DNA of 64,000 nt from Whitmania pigra (taxonomy: Eukaryota; Annelida; Clitellata; Hirudinida; Haemopidae): assembly GCA_021613335.1 (NCBI GenBank), contig JAJTWR010000105.1, positions 50,632 to 114,631 on the forward strand. Direction: 5' to 3'. Numbering within the stretch: position 1 is the stretch's first letter; the number at the start of each line of letters is the position of its first letter. The notes under the pieces were generated by a model. That model did not search any database, had not been told where the DNA came from, and saw only the letters and a list, made by a program, of their open reading frames with translations. The translations under genes were made by a program, and so were the position numbers. Below are positions 46,899-56,380 of this stretch, in pieces.

Positions 46899-47884
46899 TG
46901 GTACAGAAAAAAAGTATTTCGGTTATTCAGCCCAATTATAACGGCAAGCATCTGTTAGAGCAATATCTTCCTTCGGTTTTTGAGGCCTTAAATTTTAGCG
47001 GCGTTGATTTCGAAATTATCATTATTGACGATTGTTCTAAAGATGATTCGGTTAATTTTATAAAAACCGCATTTCCATCCGTTAAACTTTTGGTTAATGA
47101 AGTTAATGCCGGCTTTTCAACAACATGTAACAGAGGCATTATGCAAGCAAGCAAAGAATTAATTTTCCTGTTAAATTCTGATGTAAAACTAAGCCGAAAT
47201 TACTTTGAAAAACAGTTTAAATATTTTACCGACGAGCAAACTTTTGGCGTAATGGGATGCATCATGAATTTTGACAACCAAAAGATGGAAGACGCGGCCA
47301 GATTCCCTTATTACAAAGGCGGTAAATTTAAGGCCAACAAATTTTACTTCATAGAAAACGATCATCAGGTATTTACCGCCTACCTATCAGGCGCAAATGC
47401 ATTAATAGACCGAAAAAAACTGCTTCTTTTAGAAGGTTTCGACGCCATTTATTCCCCTTTTTATTTTGAAGATTTTGACTTGGGATTAAGAGCCTGGCGC
47501 ATGGGATGGAAGTTATGGTACGAACATCAGTCTGTTTGCTACCATCAGGTAAGTTCTTCTACCAATCAGTTTAAAAAAGGAAACTTTGTAAAGATTATTT
47601 ACAACCGAAATAGTTTTACCCTACAAAGTATTCATTTACCGGCGGGCAAAAAGTTTTTTTGGTATTTGCAATTGTTTACCACAACTTTAATTGGCCATAT
47701 TTTAAAAGGCGAATTTTGGATTTTAAAAAGTTTATATTACTTTCTCAAGCAGAAATCAAAAATCCGTCATTCAAAATTAAAGTTTGAAATTCTTCAACAA
47801 AAAGAAAATACGGCTTACCGGCTAAACGATGTGATAAGCATCATCAACTGGTCAATATCAAATAAAAACGTAAAATGGTTATGA
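46898..47884 (+). CDS. Glycosyltransferase family 2 (rhamnosyltransferase-like)
   Basis: 328 aa. ISVIQPNYNGKHLLEQYLPSV and FEIIIIDDCSKDDSVNFI start the GT-A fold. LIFLLNSDVKLSRNYFE holds the metal-binding Asp pair region (NSDV), and YFEDFDLGLRAWRMGWKLWYE is the typical acceptor-side ED motif of rhamnosyltransferase-type GT2 proteins. One hydrophobic segment (FWYLQLFTTTLIGHIL) lies near residue 255. It overlaps the tsaC start region by 4 nt. Confidence 0.87.
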   Translation: MVQKKSISVIQPNYNGKHLLEQYLPSVFEALNFSGVDFEIIIIDDCSKDDSVNFIKTAFPSVKLLVNEVNAGFSTTCNRGIMQASKELIFLLNSDVKLSRNYFEKQFKYFTDEQTFGVMGCIMNFDNQKMEDAARFPYYKGGKFKANKFYFIENDHQVFTAYLSGANALIDRKKLLLLEGFDAIYSPFYFEDFDLGLRAWRMGWKLWYEHQSVCYHQVSSSTNQFKKGNFVKIIYNRNSFTLQSIHLPAGKKFFWYLQLFTTTLIGHILKGEFWILKSLYYFLKQKSKIRHSKLKFEILQQKENTAYRLNDVISIINWSISNKNVKWL

Positions 47885-48444
47885 AAGAGGAAATTAACAA
47901 CGCTTTAACGGTTTTAAAAAACGGCGGCGTGATTCTTTATCCTACCGATACGGTTTGGGGTTTGGGTTGCGATGCCACAAATGAACAGGCCGTAGCCAAA
48001 ATTAATGCAATAAAAGGCAGAACCGTCAATAAAAGTTTTATTATTCTTTTAGATACCGTAAACAAATTATCCGGTTATGTTACTGAAATACCTCAAGTGG
48101 CTTACGATTTAATTGAATATGCCGAAAAGCCTTTAACTGTGGTTTTCTCCGGCGCAAAAAACCTGGCCAAAAGCGTTATCAACAACGATGGTTCCGTAGG
48201 AATTAGAATTGTAAAACACGGTTTTTGCCGACAATTAATTCAACAGTTTGGTAAACCCATTGTTTCTACTTCGGCAAATGTAAGCGGGCAAGCCGTTCCC
48301 AAATTTTTTGATGAAATTAAGGAAGAAATTTTATCAAAGGCAGATTATATTGTTAATTTGGAAAAAGCCGATAAAAAAATAAAAAATCCGTCAACCATTA
48401 TAAAATTAGGCCTCGGAGGGCAAATTACTTTTATCAGAAAATAA
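47881..48444 (+). CDS. tsaC: L-threonylcarbamoyladenylate synthase
   Basis: 187 aa from ATG 47881 (MKEEINNALTVLKNGGVILYPTDTVWGLGCD); another ATG two codons upstream is possible. YrdC/Sua5 domain with YPTDTVWGLG, the KGRTVNKSF lysine/arginine loop, VGIRIV and STSANVSGQ. It makes threonylcarbamoyl-AMP for t6A modification of ANN-decoding tRNAs. Short TsaC/YwlC form without the Sua5 C-terminal domain. Confidence 0.93.
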   Translation: MKEEINNALTVLKNGGVILYPTDTVWGLGCDATNEQAVAKINAIKGRTVNKSFIILLDTVNKLSGYVTEIPQVAYDLIEYAEKPLTVVFSGAKNLAKSVINNDGSVGIRIVKHGFCRQLIQQFGKPIVSTSANVSGQAVPKFFDEIKEEILSKADYIVNLEKADKKIKNPSTIIKLGLGGQITFIRK

Positions 48445-48473
48445 CTTGTGTTTACTATCCAACGTTGATATTC

Positions 48474-48505
48474 ATTGAAGCGCAACTTTGTTTTTCGTAA
48501 TTTTG
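48474..48505 (+). promoter_or_regulatory. Promoter of the CCA-adding enzyme gene
   Basis: ATTG at 48474-48477 and TAATTTTG at 48498-48505 are 20 nt apart, a near-consensus Bacteroidota -33/-7 pair. ATG 48521 follows 15 nt behind the -7 element, which supports that ATG against a TTG at 48488 that would fall inside the promoter. Confidence 0.55.
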
Positions 48506-48520
48506 CGATTTAACAAACCT

Positions 48521-49948
48521 ATGGAAGTCGTCAGTTTACAAAATTTACAAAATTATATCCGGCATCCTGCTTTTAAAATTATTGCAGATATGGCGGCGCA
48601 TACGCAAACGGAGGCGTATGTAATCGGCGGCTTTGTTCGTGATGTTTTTTTAAACCGTCCATCAAAAGATATTGATGTTGTAGTATTAGGCAACGGCGTT
48701 AAATTTGCCGAACAGGTTGGGCAAAAAATGGGCGTTAAAGTAGTCATTTTCAAAAATTTTGGCACTGCCAGCCTTCATTTTCAGGAATTAGAAATTGAAT
48801 TTGTTGGCGCTCGTAAAGAGTCTTACCGGTCAGAATCCAGAAAACCGATAGTGAAAAACGGAACCCTGGAGGACGATCAGTTGCGAAGAGATTTTACCAT
48901 CAACGCTTTAGCCGTTTCATTAAACGCAAAACATTTCGGCGCTGTTATCGACCCTTTTAACGGCTTAAGCGATTTACAAACAAAGTTGATAAAAACCCCT
49001 TTAAATGCAGAAATAACCTTTTGCGACGACCCTTTGCGCATGATGCGCGCCATCCGCTTTGCCTCTCAATTAGGTTTTAATATTGATAAATCGGCGCTCA
49101 ATGCCATTAAAACTCAAAAAGAACGCATCAACATTGTTTCTAAAGAGCGAATTACCGATGAGTTGAATAAAATTATTTTAACCGATAAACCTTCTGTCGG
49201 CTTTAAATATCTTTTTGATACCGGTTTACTTCATCTCATTTTTCCTCAAATGGCAAACTTATATGGCGTTGATTATAAAAACGGAAAAGGCCATAAAGAT
49301 AATTTTTACCATACTTTACAAGTTTTAGACAATATTTGCCAAGTATCTGATGATCTTTGGCTACGCTGGGCCGCCATTTTACATGATATTGCCAAACCGA
49401 CAACTAAACGTTTCGGAGAAACCGCCGGCTGGACCTTTCACGGACACGAAGATAAAGGCGCGCGCATGGTCCCCAAAATTTTTGCCCAGCTTAAATTACC
49501 TTTGAATGAAAAAATGAAATTTGTTCAAAAATTGGTTCAGTTGCATTTAAGACCCATTGTTTTGGCGCAAGAACAAGTAACTGATTCGGCTGTTCGGCGT
49601 TTATTATTTGACGCCGGAGAGGAAATAGACAGCCTCATGTTATTATGCAATGCCGATATAACAACAAAAAACGAATACAAAATCAAAAAATATCGCAACA
49701 ACTTTGAGTTGGTAATACAAAAATTAAAAGACGTTGAAGAAAAAGACCAGCTTAGAAATTGGCAACCTCCTATTTCAGGTAACGATATTATGAAAATCTT
49801 TAATCTGGCAGCAGGGAAAGAAGTTGGAACGTTAAAAAATGCCATTAAAGAAGCTATTTTGGAAGGAGAAATTGCCAATAATTATCAGGATGCATTTCAA
49901 TACCTGCTAAATAAAGCAAACCAAATGGGGTTAAAACCTGTTTTGTAA
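48521..49948 (+). CDS. CCA tRNA nucleotidyltransferase / poly(A) polymerase family with HD domain
   Basis: 475 aa from ATG 48521 ([13 protein letters not shown]). Class II nucleotidyltransferase head with [24 protein letters not shown] (GG and the DxD metal ligands) and [11 protein letters not shown], then [18 protein letters not shown]. The HD domain contains [16 protein letters not shown]. This layout is that of CCA-adding enzymes, which add or repair the tRNA 3' end, with an HD phosphohydrolase-type domain. Poly(A) polymerase activity cannot be excluded from sequence. Confidence 0.92.
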   Translation: MEVVSLQNLQNYIRHPAFKIIADMAAHTQTEAYVIGGFVRDVFLNRPSKDIDVVVLGNGVKFAEQVGQKMGVKVVIFKNFGTASLHFQELEIEFVGARKESYRSESRKPIVKNGTLEDDQLRRDFTINALAVSLNAKHFGAVIDPFNGLSDLQTKLIKTPLNAEITFCDDPLRMMRAIRFASQLGFNIDKSALNAIKTQKERINIVSKERITDELNKIILTDKPSVGFKYLFDTGLLHLIFPQMANLYGVDYKNGKGHKDNFYHTLQVLDNICQVSDDLWLRWAAILHDIAKPTTKRFGETAGWTFHGHEDKGARMVPKIFAQLKLPLNEKMKFVQKLVQLHLRPIVLAQEQVTDSAVRRLLFDAGEEIDSLMLLCNADITTKNEYKIKKYRNNFELVIQKLKDVEEKDQLRNWQPPISGNDIMKIFNLAAGKEVGTLKNAIKEAILEGEIANNYQDAFQYLLNKANQMGLKPVL

Positions 49949-50010
49949 CAAGCATTGCTAAATATAATTTTTAAATTGCTAATTTTACCGTCAAACACAT
50001 CATTTTATCA

Positions 50011-50652
50011 ATGGCAATTTATAGATTCAGGGTAACATTTGAGGATTTTGATGATATCATAAGAGAAATAGATATCAAAACCAATCAGACATTTGAAGAT
50101 TTACATCGGGCAATTCATCATTCTACGGGTTATAATGCCGACAAAGCTTCCTCGTTTTACGTAAGTACCGATAATTGGATAAAAGGGGAAGAAATTACCA
50201 TTTTTCCTAACAAACATAAAACAGATAACAGAGTGAAGCTAATGGGAACGGCTAAGCTAAGCGCTTTTGTAGAAGATCCTCATCAAAAATTTTATTACAC
50301 CTATAATTTTGATCGTCCTTTTTATTTCCATGTTGAGTTGATTAAAATTATTTTGGAAAATAACCCCAACTTAGAATATCCATTTTTGGTAAAAAGCGTA
50401 GGCGAAGCTCCAAAAATTTATGACAAGCCTAACCTTACCCACATTGCTGCAAGCAACCATACAAACAATCCCGGCGATTTTGATTTATTAAACGAATTGG
50501 GTTATGTAGCTGAAGACGCGGATGGGTTAGACCAGATGAAAGGGGGCGGCATTAATCCTCAAGAAGAAGATAACGAGGACGAACAAGATGAGTTTGTAAA
50601 CAATGAGGAGGACGATTACGACGACTACAACAGGGATAAAGACGATTACTAA
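50011..50652 (+). CDS. pRiA4b ORF-3-like protein with acidic tail
   Basis: 213 aa. Residues 1-115 form a PRiA4_ORF3-like domain (YRFRVTFEDFDDIIREIDI, FEDLHRAIHHSTGYN, FYVSTDNWIKGEEI). A linker follows, and the last 35 residues are almost only Asp, Glu, Asn and Tyr. Homologues are widespread in Bacteroidota chromosomes and also known as plasmid or IS passenger proteins; no function is established. The in-frame miaA start used here lies inside its acidic tail. Confidence 0.8.
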   Translation: MAIYRFRVTFEDFDDIIREIDIKTNQTFEDLHRAIHHSTGYNADKASSFYVSTDNWIKGEEITIFPNKHKTDNRVKLMGTAKLSAFVEDPHQKFYYTYNFDRPFYFHVELIKIILENNPNLEYPFLVKSVGEAPKIYDKPNLTHIAASNHTNNPGDFDLLNELGYVAEDADGLDQMKGGGINPQEEDNEDEQDEFVNNEEDDYDDYNRDKDDY

Positions 50653-51565
50653 ACAGAGCTCATGCAAAACATTAATTGTTATTGTGGGCCCCACTGCCAT
50701 CGGTAAAACCGAACTGGCCATTGAACTAGCGCGGCATTTTAATGCGGAAATCATTTCGGCAGATTCCCGTCAGTTTTTTAAAGAGATGAGCATTGGCACC
50801 GCCAAGCCTGACCAAGCTGAATTAAATGCGGCCAAACATTATTTTATTAACTCGCACAGTATACAAAAGTTTTTCAGCACCGGCGATTTTGAGACCGAAG
50901 CTCTCAGGGTTTTAGAAGATATTTTTGCCGCAAAAAATTTAGCTGTTATGGTTGGCGGTTCGGGCTTATATATCAATGCGGTTTGCAATGGCCTTGATGA
51001 GCTTCCTGAAACAGACTTGAATATTCGCAAAAAACTGAACAAACAATTTGTTGAAAAAGGAATTGACAGTATCAGAGAACAACTCAAAAAACTGGATCCG
51101 GTTTATTTCGAAAAAGTAGACCAGTCTAATCCGCAGAGAATGATTAGGGGATTGGAAGTGATATTAAGCACAGGCAAAAGCATAAGTTCTTTTCATACCA
51201 ATCATAAAAAGAAAAGATCATTTAACATTTTAAAAATTGGGTTAAATACAAATCGTGAAGAATTATATCGCCGAATCAATCAACGCGTAGATTTGATGAT
51301 GCAGGCAGGGCTTTTGAACGAGGTTATTTCTTTAAAAGATTATCAGCATCTTAATGCGCTTAAAACGGTAGGCTACGTAGAAATTTTTGATTACCTTAAC
51401 GGCTTAACCGATTTACATACTGCTGTTGAACTTATTAAACAAAACACTCGTCGTTTTGCCAAACGACAACTCACCTGGTTTAAGCGTGACTCTGAAATTA
51501 CTTGGTTAGAACCTGGTCAAACAGAAAAAATTATTCAATTTATCTATAAAAAAGTTACAAACTAA
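50603..51565 (+). CDS. miaA: tRNA dimethylallyltransferase
   Basis: 320 aa as drawn from ATG 50603, overlapping the upstream gene by 50 nt. Homology begins only at residue 22 (KTLIVIVGPTAIGKTELAIEL, P-loop). The expected start is visible at 50662 as ATGCAAAACA, where one extra C after ATG puts it out of frame with AAA ACA TTA. Other motifs: IISADSRQFFKEMSIGTAKP, VGGSGLYINAV, NPQRMIRGLEV and KTVGYVEIFDYL. It adds dimethylallyl to A37 of UNN-decoding tRNAs. The rest is intact, so either the upstream start is used or the extra C is an error. Confidence 0.9.
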   Translation: MRRTITTTTTGIKTITKQSSCKTLIVIVGPTAIGKTELAIELARHFNAEIISADSRQFFKEMSIGTAKPDQAELNAAKHYFINSHSIQKFFSTGDFETEALRVLEDIFAAKNLAVMVGGSGLYINAVCNGLDELPETDLNIRKKLNKQFVEKGIDSIREQLKKLDPVYFEKVDQSNPQRMIRGLEVILSTGKSISSFHTNHKKKRSFNILKIGLNTNREELYRRINQRVDLMMQAGLLNEVISLKDYQHLNALKTVGYVEIFDYLNGLTDLHTAVELIKQNTRRFAKRQLTWFKRDSEITWLEPGQTEKIIQFIYKKVTN

Positions 51566-51617
51566 CACGATTTATTACCGCATTTGTAATTTGATAAATC
51601 TGAAAACGTTAAATACT

Positions 51618-51926
51618 CTAAGCCTGAGCGGTTGGCCCTCCAAAATTCAATGGAAACGAGGATTCTTCCTGCGCATTAATTCTACCGTTAACAGCCTCAA
51701 ATTTATCTACATTATCGGCCAAGGCATGCATTAAACGCTTAGCGTGTTCAGGCGTTAAAATAATTCTGGATTTTACTTTAGCTTTAGGTAAGCCAGGCAT
51801 TACGCGTATAAAATCCATCACAAATTCGGTATTGCTGTGGGTAATAATAGCCAAATTCGAAAAAATACCCTCGGCAATTTCTTCTGATAATTCGATATTT
51901 AATTGATTTTCAATCTGTTTTTCCAT
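51618..51926 (-). CDS. DUF3467 protein
   Basis: 102 aa. NLAIITHSNTEFVMDFIRVMPGLPKAKVKSRIILTPEHAKRLMHALADNVDKFE is the DUF3467 core; the ends are variable. Small soluble protein of unknown function, common in Bacteroidota. It lies downstream of rpoC on the same strand but behind a strong terminator hairpin, so it is probably transcribed by itself. Confidence 0.87.
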   Translation of the reverse strand: MEKQIENQLNIELSEEIAEGIFSNLAIITHSNTEFVMDFIRVMPGLPKAKVKSRIILTPEHAKRLMHALADNVDKFEAVNGRINAQEESSFPLNFGGPTAQA

Positions 51927-51964
51927 AATTACAAAGCTAATTAATTTGATTTAAACTTTTTTTC

Positions 51965-52004
51965 ATACCTAAAAAACCTCTCAATTGAGAGGTTTTTTAG
52001 GTAT
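51965..52004 (-). terminator. Palindromic terminator after rpoC
   Basis: A perfect 40-nt palindrome (centre between 51984 and 51985). The core is CCTCTCAATTGAGAGG, flanked by A6 on one side and T6 on the other, so it works as stem plus U-tract in both directions. It starts 17 nt after the rpoC stop and ends the ribosomal protein-RNA polymerase operon. The U-tract is itself part of the extended stem. Confidence 0.85.
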
Positions 52005-52020
52005 CTATTGAATTTTAAAA

Positions 52021-55000
52021 TTAAACTTCTATTTCTTCTTCTTTAGAAGCCAATAATTTATTGTATTCTTCCTGAGAACCTACAATGATACGGTCATAAC
52101 CGCGTATACCGGTACCCGAAGGAATCAAATGACCCACAATTACATTTTCTTTCAAGCCCAGCATCTCGTCTCGTTTACCGGCAATAGCAGCCTCGTTTAA
52201 TACTTTTGTTGTTTCTTGGAACGATGCGGCAGAGATAAACGACTTGGTTCCTAAAGAAGCGCGGGTAATACCTTGCAATACCGGACTTGCCGTGGCAGAC
52301 CTGGCATCGCGCACTTCTATTTGTTTTAAATCCTGACGTTTCAATTGGGAATTTTCATCTCTTAATTTACGCAAATTAACAATCTGACCGGGTTTAAAAT
52401 TAACAGAGTCTCCGGCGTCAACCACTACTTTTTTATCAAAAATCGTATCGTTTTCTTCTACAAAATCCCAACGATCTACCGAATCATTTTCTAAAAAACG
52501 AGTATCTCCAGGATCTTCAATATGTACTTTTTGCATCATTTGATGTACAATTACTTCAAAATGCTTATCATTAATTTTCACGCCTTGTAAGCGGTAAACC
52601 TCCTGAATACCATTTACTAAATATTCCTGTACCGCCGTAGGCCCTTTAATGGCTAAGATATCGGAAGGGGAAATTGAACCATCAGACAAAGGCATTCCCG
52701 CTTTTACAAAATCATTATCCTGTACCAAAATGTGTTTAGACAGCGGAACCAAGTATTTTTTAATTTCACCGTCTTTAGATTCGATGGTAATTTCGCGATT
52801 ACCGCGTTTAATGCCCCCTAAAGTTACCACCCCGTCAATTTCAGTTACCACCGCGGGGTTAGATGGATTGCGGGCTTCGAATAATTCTGTTACACGAGGC
52901 AAACCTCCGGTAATATCGCGAGTTTTACCTGTTGCACGGGGAATTTTAACCAATATTTGCCCGCTTTGCACCATTTCACCTTCTTCAACCACTGTATGGG
53001 CTCCAACCGGAATGTTGTAATTTCTTATAAGTTCTCCCTTTTTATCCAATACCCTGATGGAGGGGTTTTTGGTTTTGTCTCTCGAATCGATGATAACTTT
53101 TTCTCGGTGGCCGGTTTGTTCGTCAGATTCTTCGCGGTAGGTTACCCCTTCAATCATTGCGTCAAATTCAATTTTTCCGGCAAATTCAGAAATAATCACC
53201 GCATTATACGGATCCCAAGAACAAATTTTATCCTCTTTGCTAACCTTATCGCCTTCTTTTACATATAAAAACGCTCCGTAAGGAATATTGTTTGTAACAA
53301 TTACGCGACCTGTTGCCGGTTCAACAATTTTGAACTCGCCCGAACGCCCCATAACCACATCAATTTTTCCTTCCTCTGCGCTGGTTTCTACAACGCGTAA
53401 GTTTTCAAATTCGATAATTCCTTCAAATTTTGCATTTATTTGTGATTCTGCCGCAATATTACTTGCCGTACCGCCCACGTGGAAAGTGCGAAGCGTTAAC
53501 TGCGTACCCGGCTCGCCGATAGATTGAGCAGCTATTACGCCAACAGCCTCTCCTTTTTGTACGCGCTTGCCCGAGGCCAAATTACGACCATAACACAGCG
53601 CGCAAACGCCGCGCTTATTTTCGCAGGTTAACACCGAACGAATTTCAATGCCCTCTAAGGGAGATTCTTCTATCTTTTTTGCAATATCTTCATCAATATC
53701 CTGACCTGCTGAAACCAATAATTCGCCATTTAACGGGTTGTAAACATCATGCAATGAAGTACGTCCTAAAATACGTTCGTACAACGGTTCAACAATGTCT
53801 TCATTATCTTTTAAGGCGGTTGTATACATGCCGCGTGAAGTGCCGCAATCTACGTCGTTAACAATCATATCCTGGGCCACATCATGTAACCTGCGGGTTA
53901 AATAACCCGCATCGGCGGTCTTCAAAGCCGTATCGGCCAAACCTTTGCGAGCGCCGTGAGTAGAGATAAAATACTCCAATACCGACAAGCCTTCTTTAAA
54001 GTTCGATAAAATAGGGTTTTCGATAATATCGCCGCCAGAACCTGATTTTTGAGGTTTTGCCATAAGCCCTCTCATACCTACCAACTGACGAATTTGTTCT
54101 TTTGAACCCCGAGCTCCGGAATCCAACATCATGTAAACAGAATTGAAACCTTGATTATCGCCGGATAACTGACGCATTACATGAGAAGTTAACCGATTGT
54201 TTATACGCGTCCAAATATCAATAATCTGATTATAACGTTCGTTGTTGGTTATAAAACCCATGTTATAATTGTTTCTTACCTCTTCAACTTCGACAGCAGC
54301 CTGCTCCAACAGGGTATATTTCTCGACCGGAATATTAATATCTTGCAAGTTAAACGATAACCCTCCTTGAAATGCGCTTTGGAAACCTAATTCTTTGATG
54401 TCATCCAAAAATTTGGCTGCTCTGGCCATACCGGTCATTTTTACCACCTCGCCAATAATATCTCTCAATGATTTTTTTGTTAACAACTCGTTAATGTATC
54501 CCACTTCTTTGGGCACCAATTGGTTAAATAAAACCCGTCCAACGGTAGTTTCAATCAGCTTATCGGCAATAGAGCCGCCGGCTTGTTTGACATTAACTTT
54601 TACTTTAATCCAAGCGTGTAAATCCACTTTTTTTTCATTGTATGCGATAATAACCTCTTGGGGAGAATAAAAAACAAAATCCTGACCTTTTACAATATGT
54701 TCATTATCTGTTTTACGGCCTTTGGTAATATAGTAAAGACCCAAAACCATATCCTGAGACGGTACGGTAATTGGGGTGCCGTTAGCCGGATTTAATATAT
54801 TGTGCGCAGCTAACATCAAAACCTGAGCCTCCAAAATTGCGGCATTACCCAGCGGTAAATGAACCGCCATTTGGTCTCCGTCAAAGTCAGCGTTGAAAGC
54901 CGTACACACTAACGGATGTAACTGAATGGCTTTACCCTCTACTAATTTAGGCTGAAAAGATTGAATACCTAAACGGTGCAAAGTAGGCGCACGATTTAAC

Positions 55001-56310
55001 AAAACAGGATGACCTTTCAATACGTTTTCTAAAATATCCCAAACCAGCGGATCCTTTCTGTCAACAATTTTTTTGGCTGATTTTACCGTTTTTACCACTC
55101 CCCTTTCAATCATTTTACGGATGATAAACGGTTTGTATAATTCGGCAGCCATATCTTTTGGTAAACCGCATTCGTGTAATTTAAGGTTTGGCCCCACCAC
55201 AATTACTGAACGGGCCGAATAATCAACGCGTTTACCCAATAAATTTTGGCGGAAACGACCTTGTTTCCCTTTTAAAATATCTGATAACGATTTTAAGGCT
55301 CTGTTACCTTCGGTTTTTACGGCATTTACCTTGCGCGAATTATCAAAAAGAGAATCAACGGCTTCCTGCAACATGCGTTTTTCGTTTCTTAAGATTACTT
55401 CCGGGGCTTTAATCTCAATCAAACGTTTCAACCGGTTGTTACGGATAATAACGCGGCGATACAAATCATTTAAATCCGAAGTTGCAAAACGACCGCCTTC
55501 TAAGGGAACCAAAGGGCGCAATTCAGGCGGAATTACCGGAACAATTTTAACAACCATCCACTCGGGTTTGTTCTCAATATTGGCTTGAGAACCGCGAAAA
55601 GCTTCCACAACCTGAAGACGTTTTAACGCTTCATTTTTGCGTTGTTGAGAGGTTTCGTTTGCAGCCTGATGACGAAGGTTATACGATAAATTATCTAAAT
55701 CAATACGTTTTAACAGATCTTCTAAAGCCTCTGCTCCCATTTTGGCAACAAATTTATTGGGATCTTTGTCGTCTAAATATTGATTTTCTTTAGGTAATTT
55801 GTCAAGAATATCCAGGTATTCTTCTTCTGTTAAGAAATCCATAAATTGGATGCCTTGCTGCTCGTTCATTAAACCCGGTTGAACTACCACATAGCGCTCG
55901 TAATATATAATCAGGTCTAATTTTTTTGTCGGCAAGCCTAATAGATATCCTATTTTATTAGGTAAAGAACGGAAATACCAGATATGGGCAACGGGAACCA
56001 CCAAATTAATGTGCCCCATCCGCTCTCTTCGTACTTTTTTCTCGGTTACTTCAACCCCACAGCGGTCACAAACAATTCCTTTATAACGAATGCGCTTGTA
56101 CTTTCCGCAATGACACTCGTAATCTTTTACCGGCCCAAAAATTCGTTCGCAAAACAAGCCGTCTCGCTCAGGTTTGTAGGTGCGGTAATTAATGGTTTCG
56201 GGTTTTAAAACTTCTCCGCTTGAGCGTTCCAAAATACTTTCCGGCGATGCCAAACTAATGGTAATCGAGGTAAAATTGCTTTTTAATTTATTATCCTTTT
56301 TGTAAGACAT
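52021..56310 (-). CDS. rpoC: RNA polymerase subunit beta'
   Basis: 1429 aa from ATG 56310 ([16 protein letters not shown]). An ATG nine codons upstream lies in non-homologous sequence. Zinc-finger region [25 protein letters not shown], the catalytic [15 protein letters not shown] with three Asp ligands, bridge and trigger helix region, and the second zinc site [17 protein letters not shown] are all intact. It follows rpoB by about 70 nt and ends the operon. Confidence 0.97.
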   Translation of the reverse strand: MSYKKDNKLKSNFTSITISLASPESILERSSGEVLKPETINYRTYKPERDGLFCERIFGPVKDYECHCGKYKRIRYKGIVCDRCGVEVTEKKVRRERMGHINLVVPVAHIWYFRSLPNKIGYLLGLPTKKLDLIIYYERYVVVQPGLMNEQQGIQFMDFLTEEEYLDILDKLPKENQYLDDKDPNKFVAKMGAEALEDLLKRIDLDNLSYNLRHQAANETSQQRKNEALKRLQVVEAFRGSQANIENKPEWMVVKIVPVIPPELRPLVPLEGGRFATSDLNDLYRRVIIRNNRLKRLIEIKAPEVILRNEKRMLQEAVDSLFDNSRKVNAVKTEGNRALKSLSDILKGKQGRFRQNLLGKRVDYSARSVIVVGPNLKLHECGLPKDMAAELYKPFIIRKMIERGVVKTVKSAKKIVDRKDPLVWDILENVLKGHPVLLNRAPTLHRLGIQSFQPKLVEGKAIQLHPLVCTAFNADFDGDQMAVHLPLGNAAILEAQVLMLAAHNILNPANGTPITVPSQDMVLGLYYITKGRKTDNEHIVKGQDFVFYSPQEVIIAYNEKKVDLHAWIKVKVNVKQAGGSIADKLIETTVGRVLFNQLVPKEVGYINELLTKKSLRDIIGEVVKMTGMARAAKFLDDIKELGFQSAFQGGLSFNLQDINIPVEKYTLLEQAAVEVEEVRNNYNMGFITNNERYNQIIDIWTRINNRLTSHVMRQLSGDNQGFNSVYMMLDSGARGSKEQIRQLVGMRGLMAKPQKSGSGGDIIENPILSNFKEGLSVLEYFISTHGARKGLADTALKTADAGYLTRRLHDVAQDMIVNDVDCGTSRGMYTTALKDNEDIVEPLYERILGRTSLHDVYNPLNGELLVSAGQDIDEDIAKKIEESPLEGIEIRSVLTCENKRGVCALCYGRNLASGKRVQKGEAVGVIAAQSIGEPGTQLTLRTFHVGGTASNIAAESQINAKFEGIIEFENLRVVETSAEEGKIDVVMGRSGEFKIVEPATGRVIVTNNIPYGAFLYVKEGDKVSKEDKICSWDPYNAVIISEFAGKIEFDAMIEGVTYREESDEQTGHREKVIIDSRDKTKNPSIRVLDKKGELIRNYNIPVGAHTVVEEGEMVQSGQILVKIPRATGKTRDITGGLPRVTELFEARNPSNPAVVTEIDGVVTLGGIKRGNREITIESKDGEIKKYLVPLSKHILVQDNDFVKAGMPLSDGSISPSDILAIKGPTAVQEYLVNGIQEVYRLQGVKINDKHFEVIVHQMMQKVHIEDPGDTRFLENDSVDRWDFVEENDTIFDKKVVVDAGDSVNFKPGQIVNLRKLRDENSQLKRQDLKQIEVRDARSATASPVLQGITRASLGTKSFISAASFQETTKVLNEAAIAGKRDEMLGLKENVIVGHLIPSGTGIRGYDRIIVGSQEEYNKLLASKEEEIEV

Positions 56311-56380
56311 ATTATATAAGCTAAAGCATACAGACAAAAACTCAAAGCATCGCGCTTAAAACTTTTGCCTGTTTGCGCTG

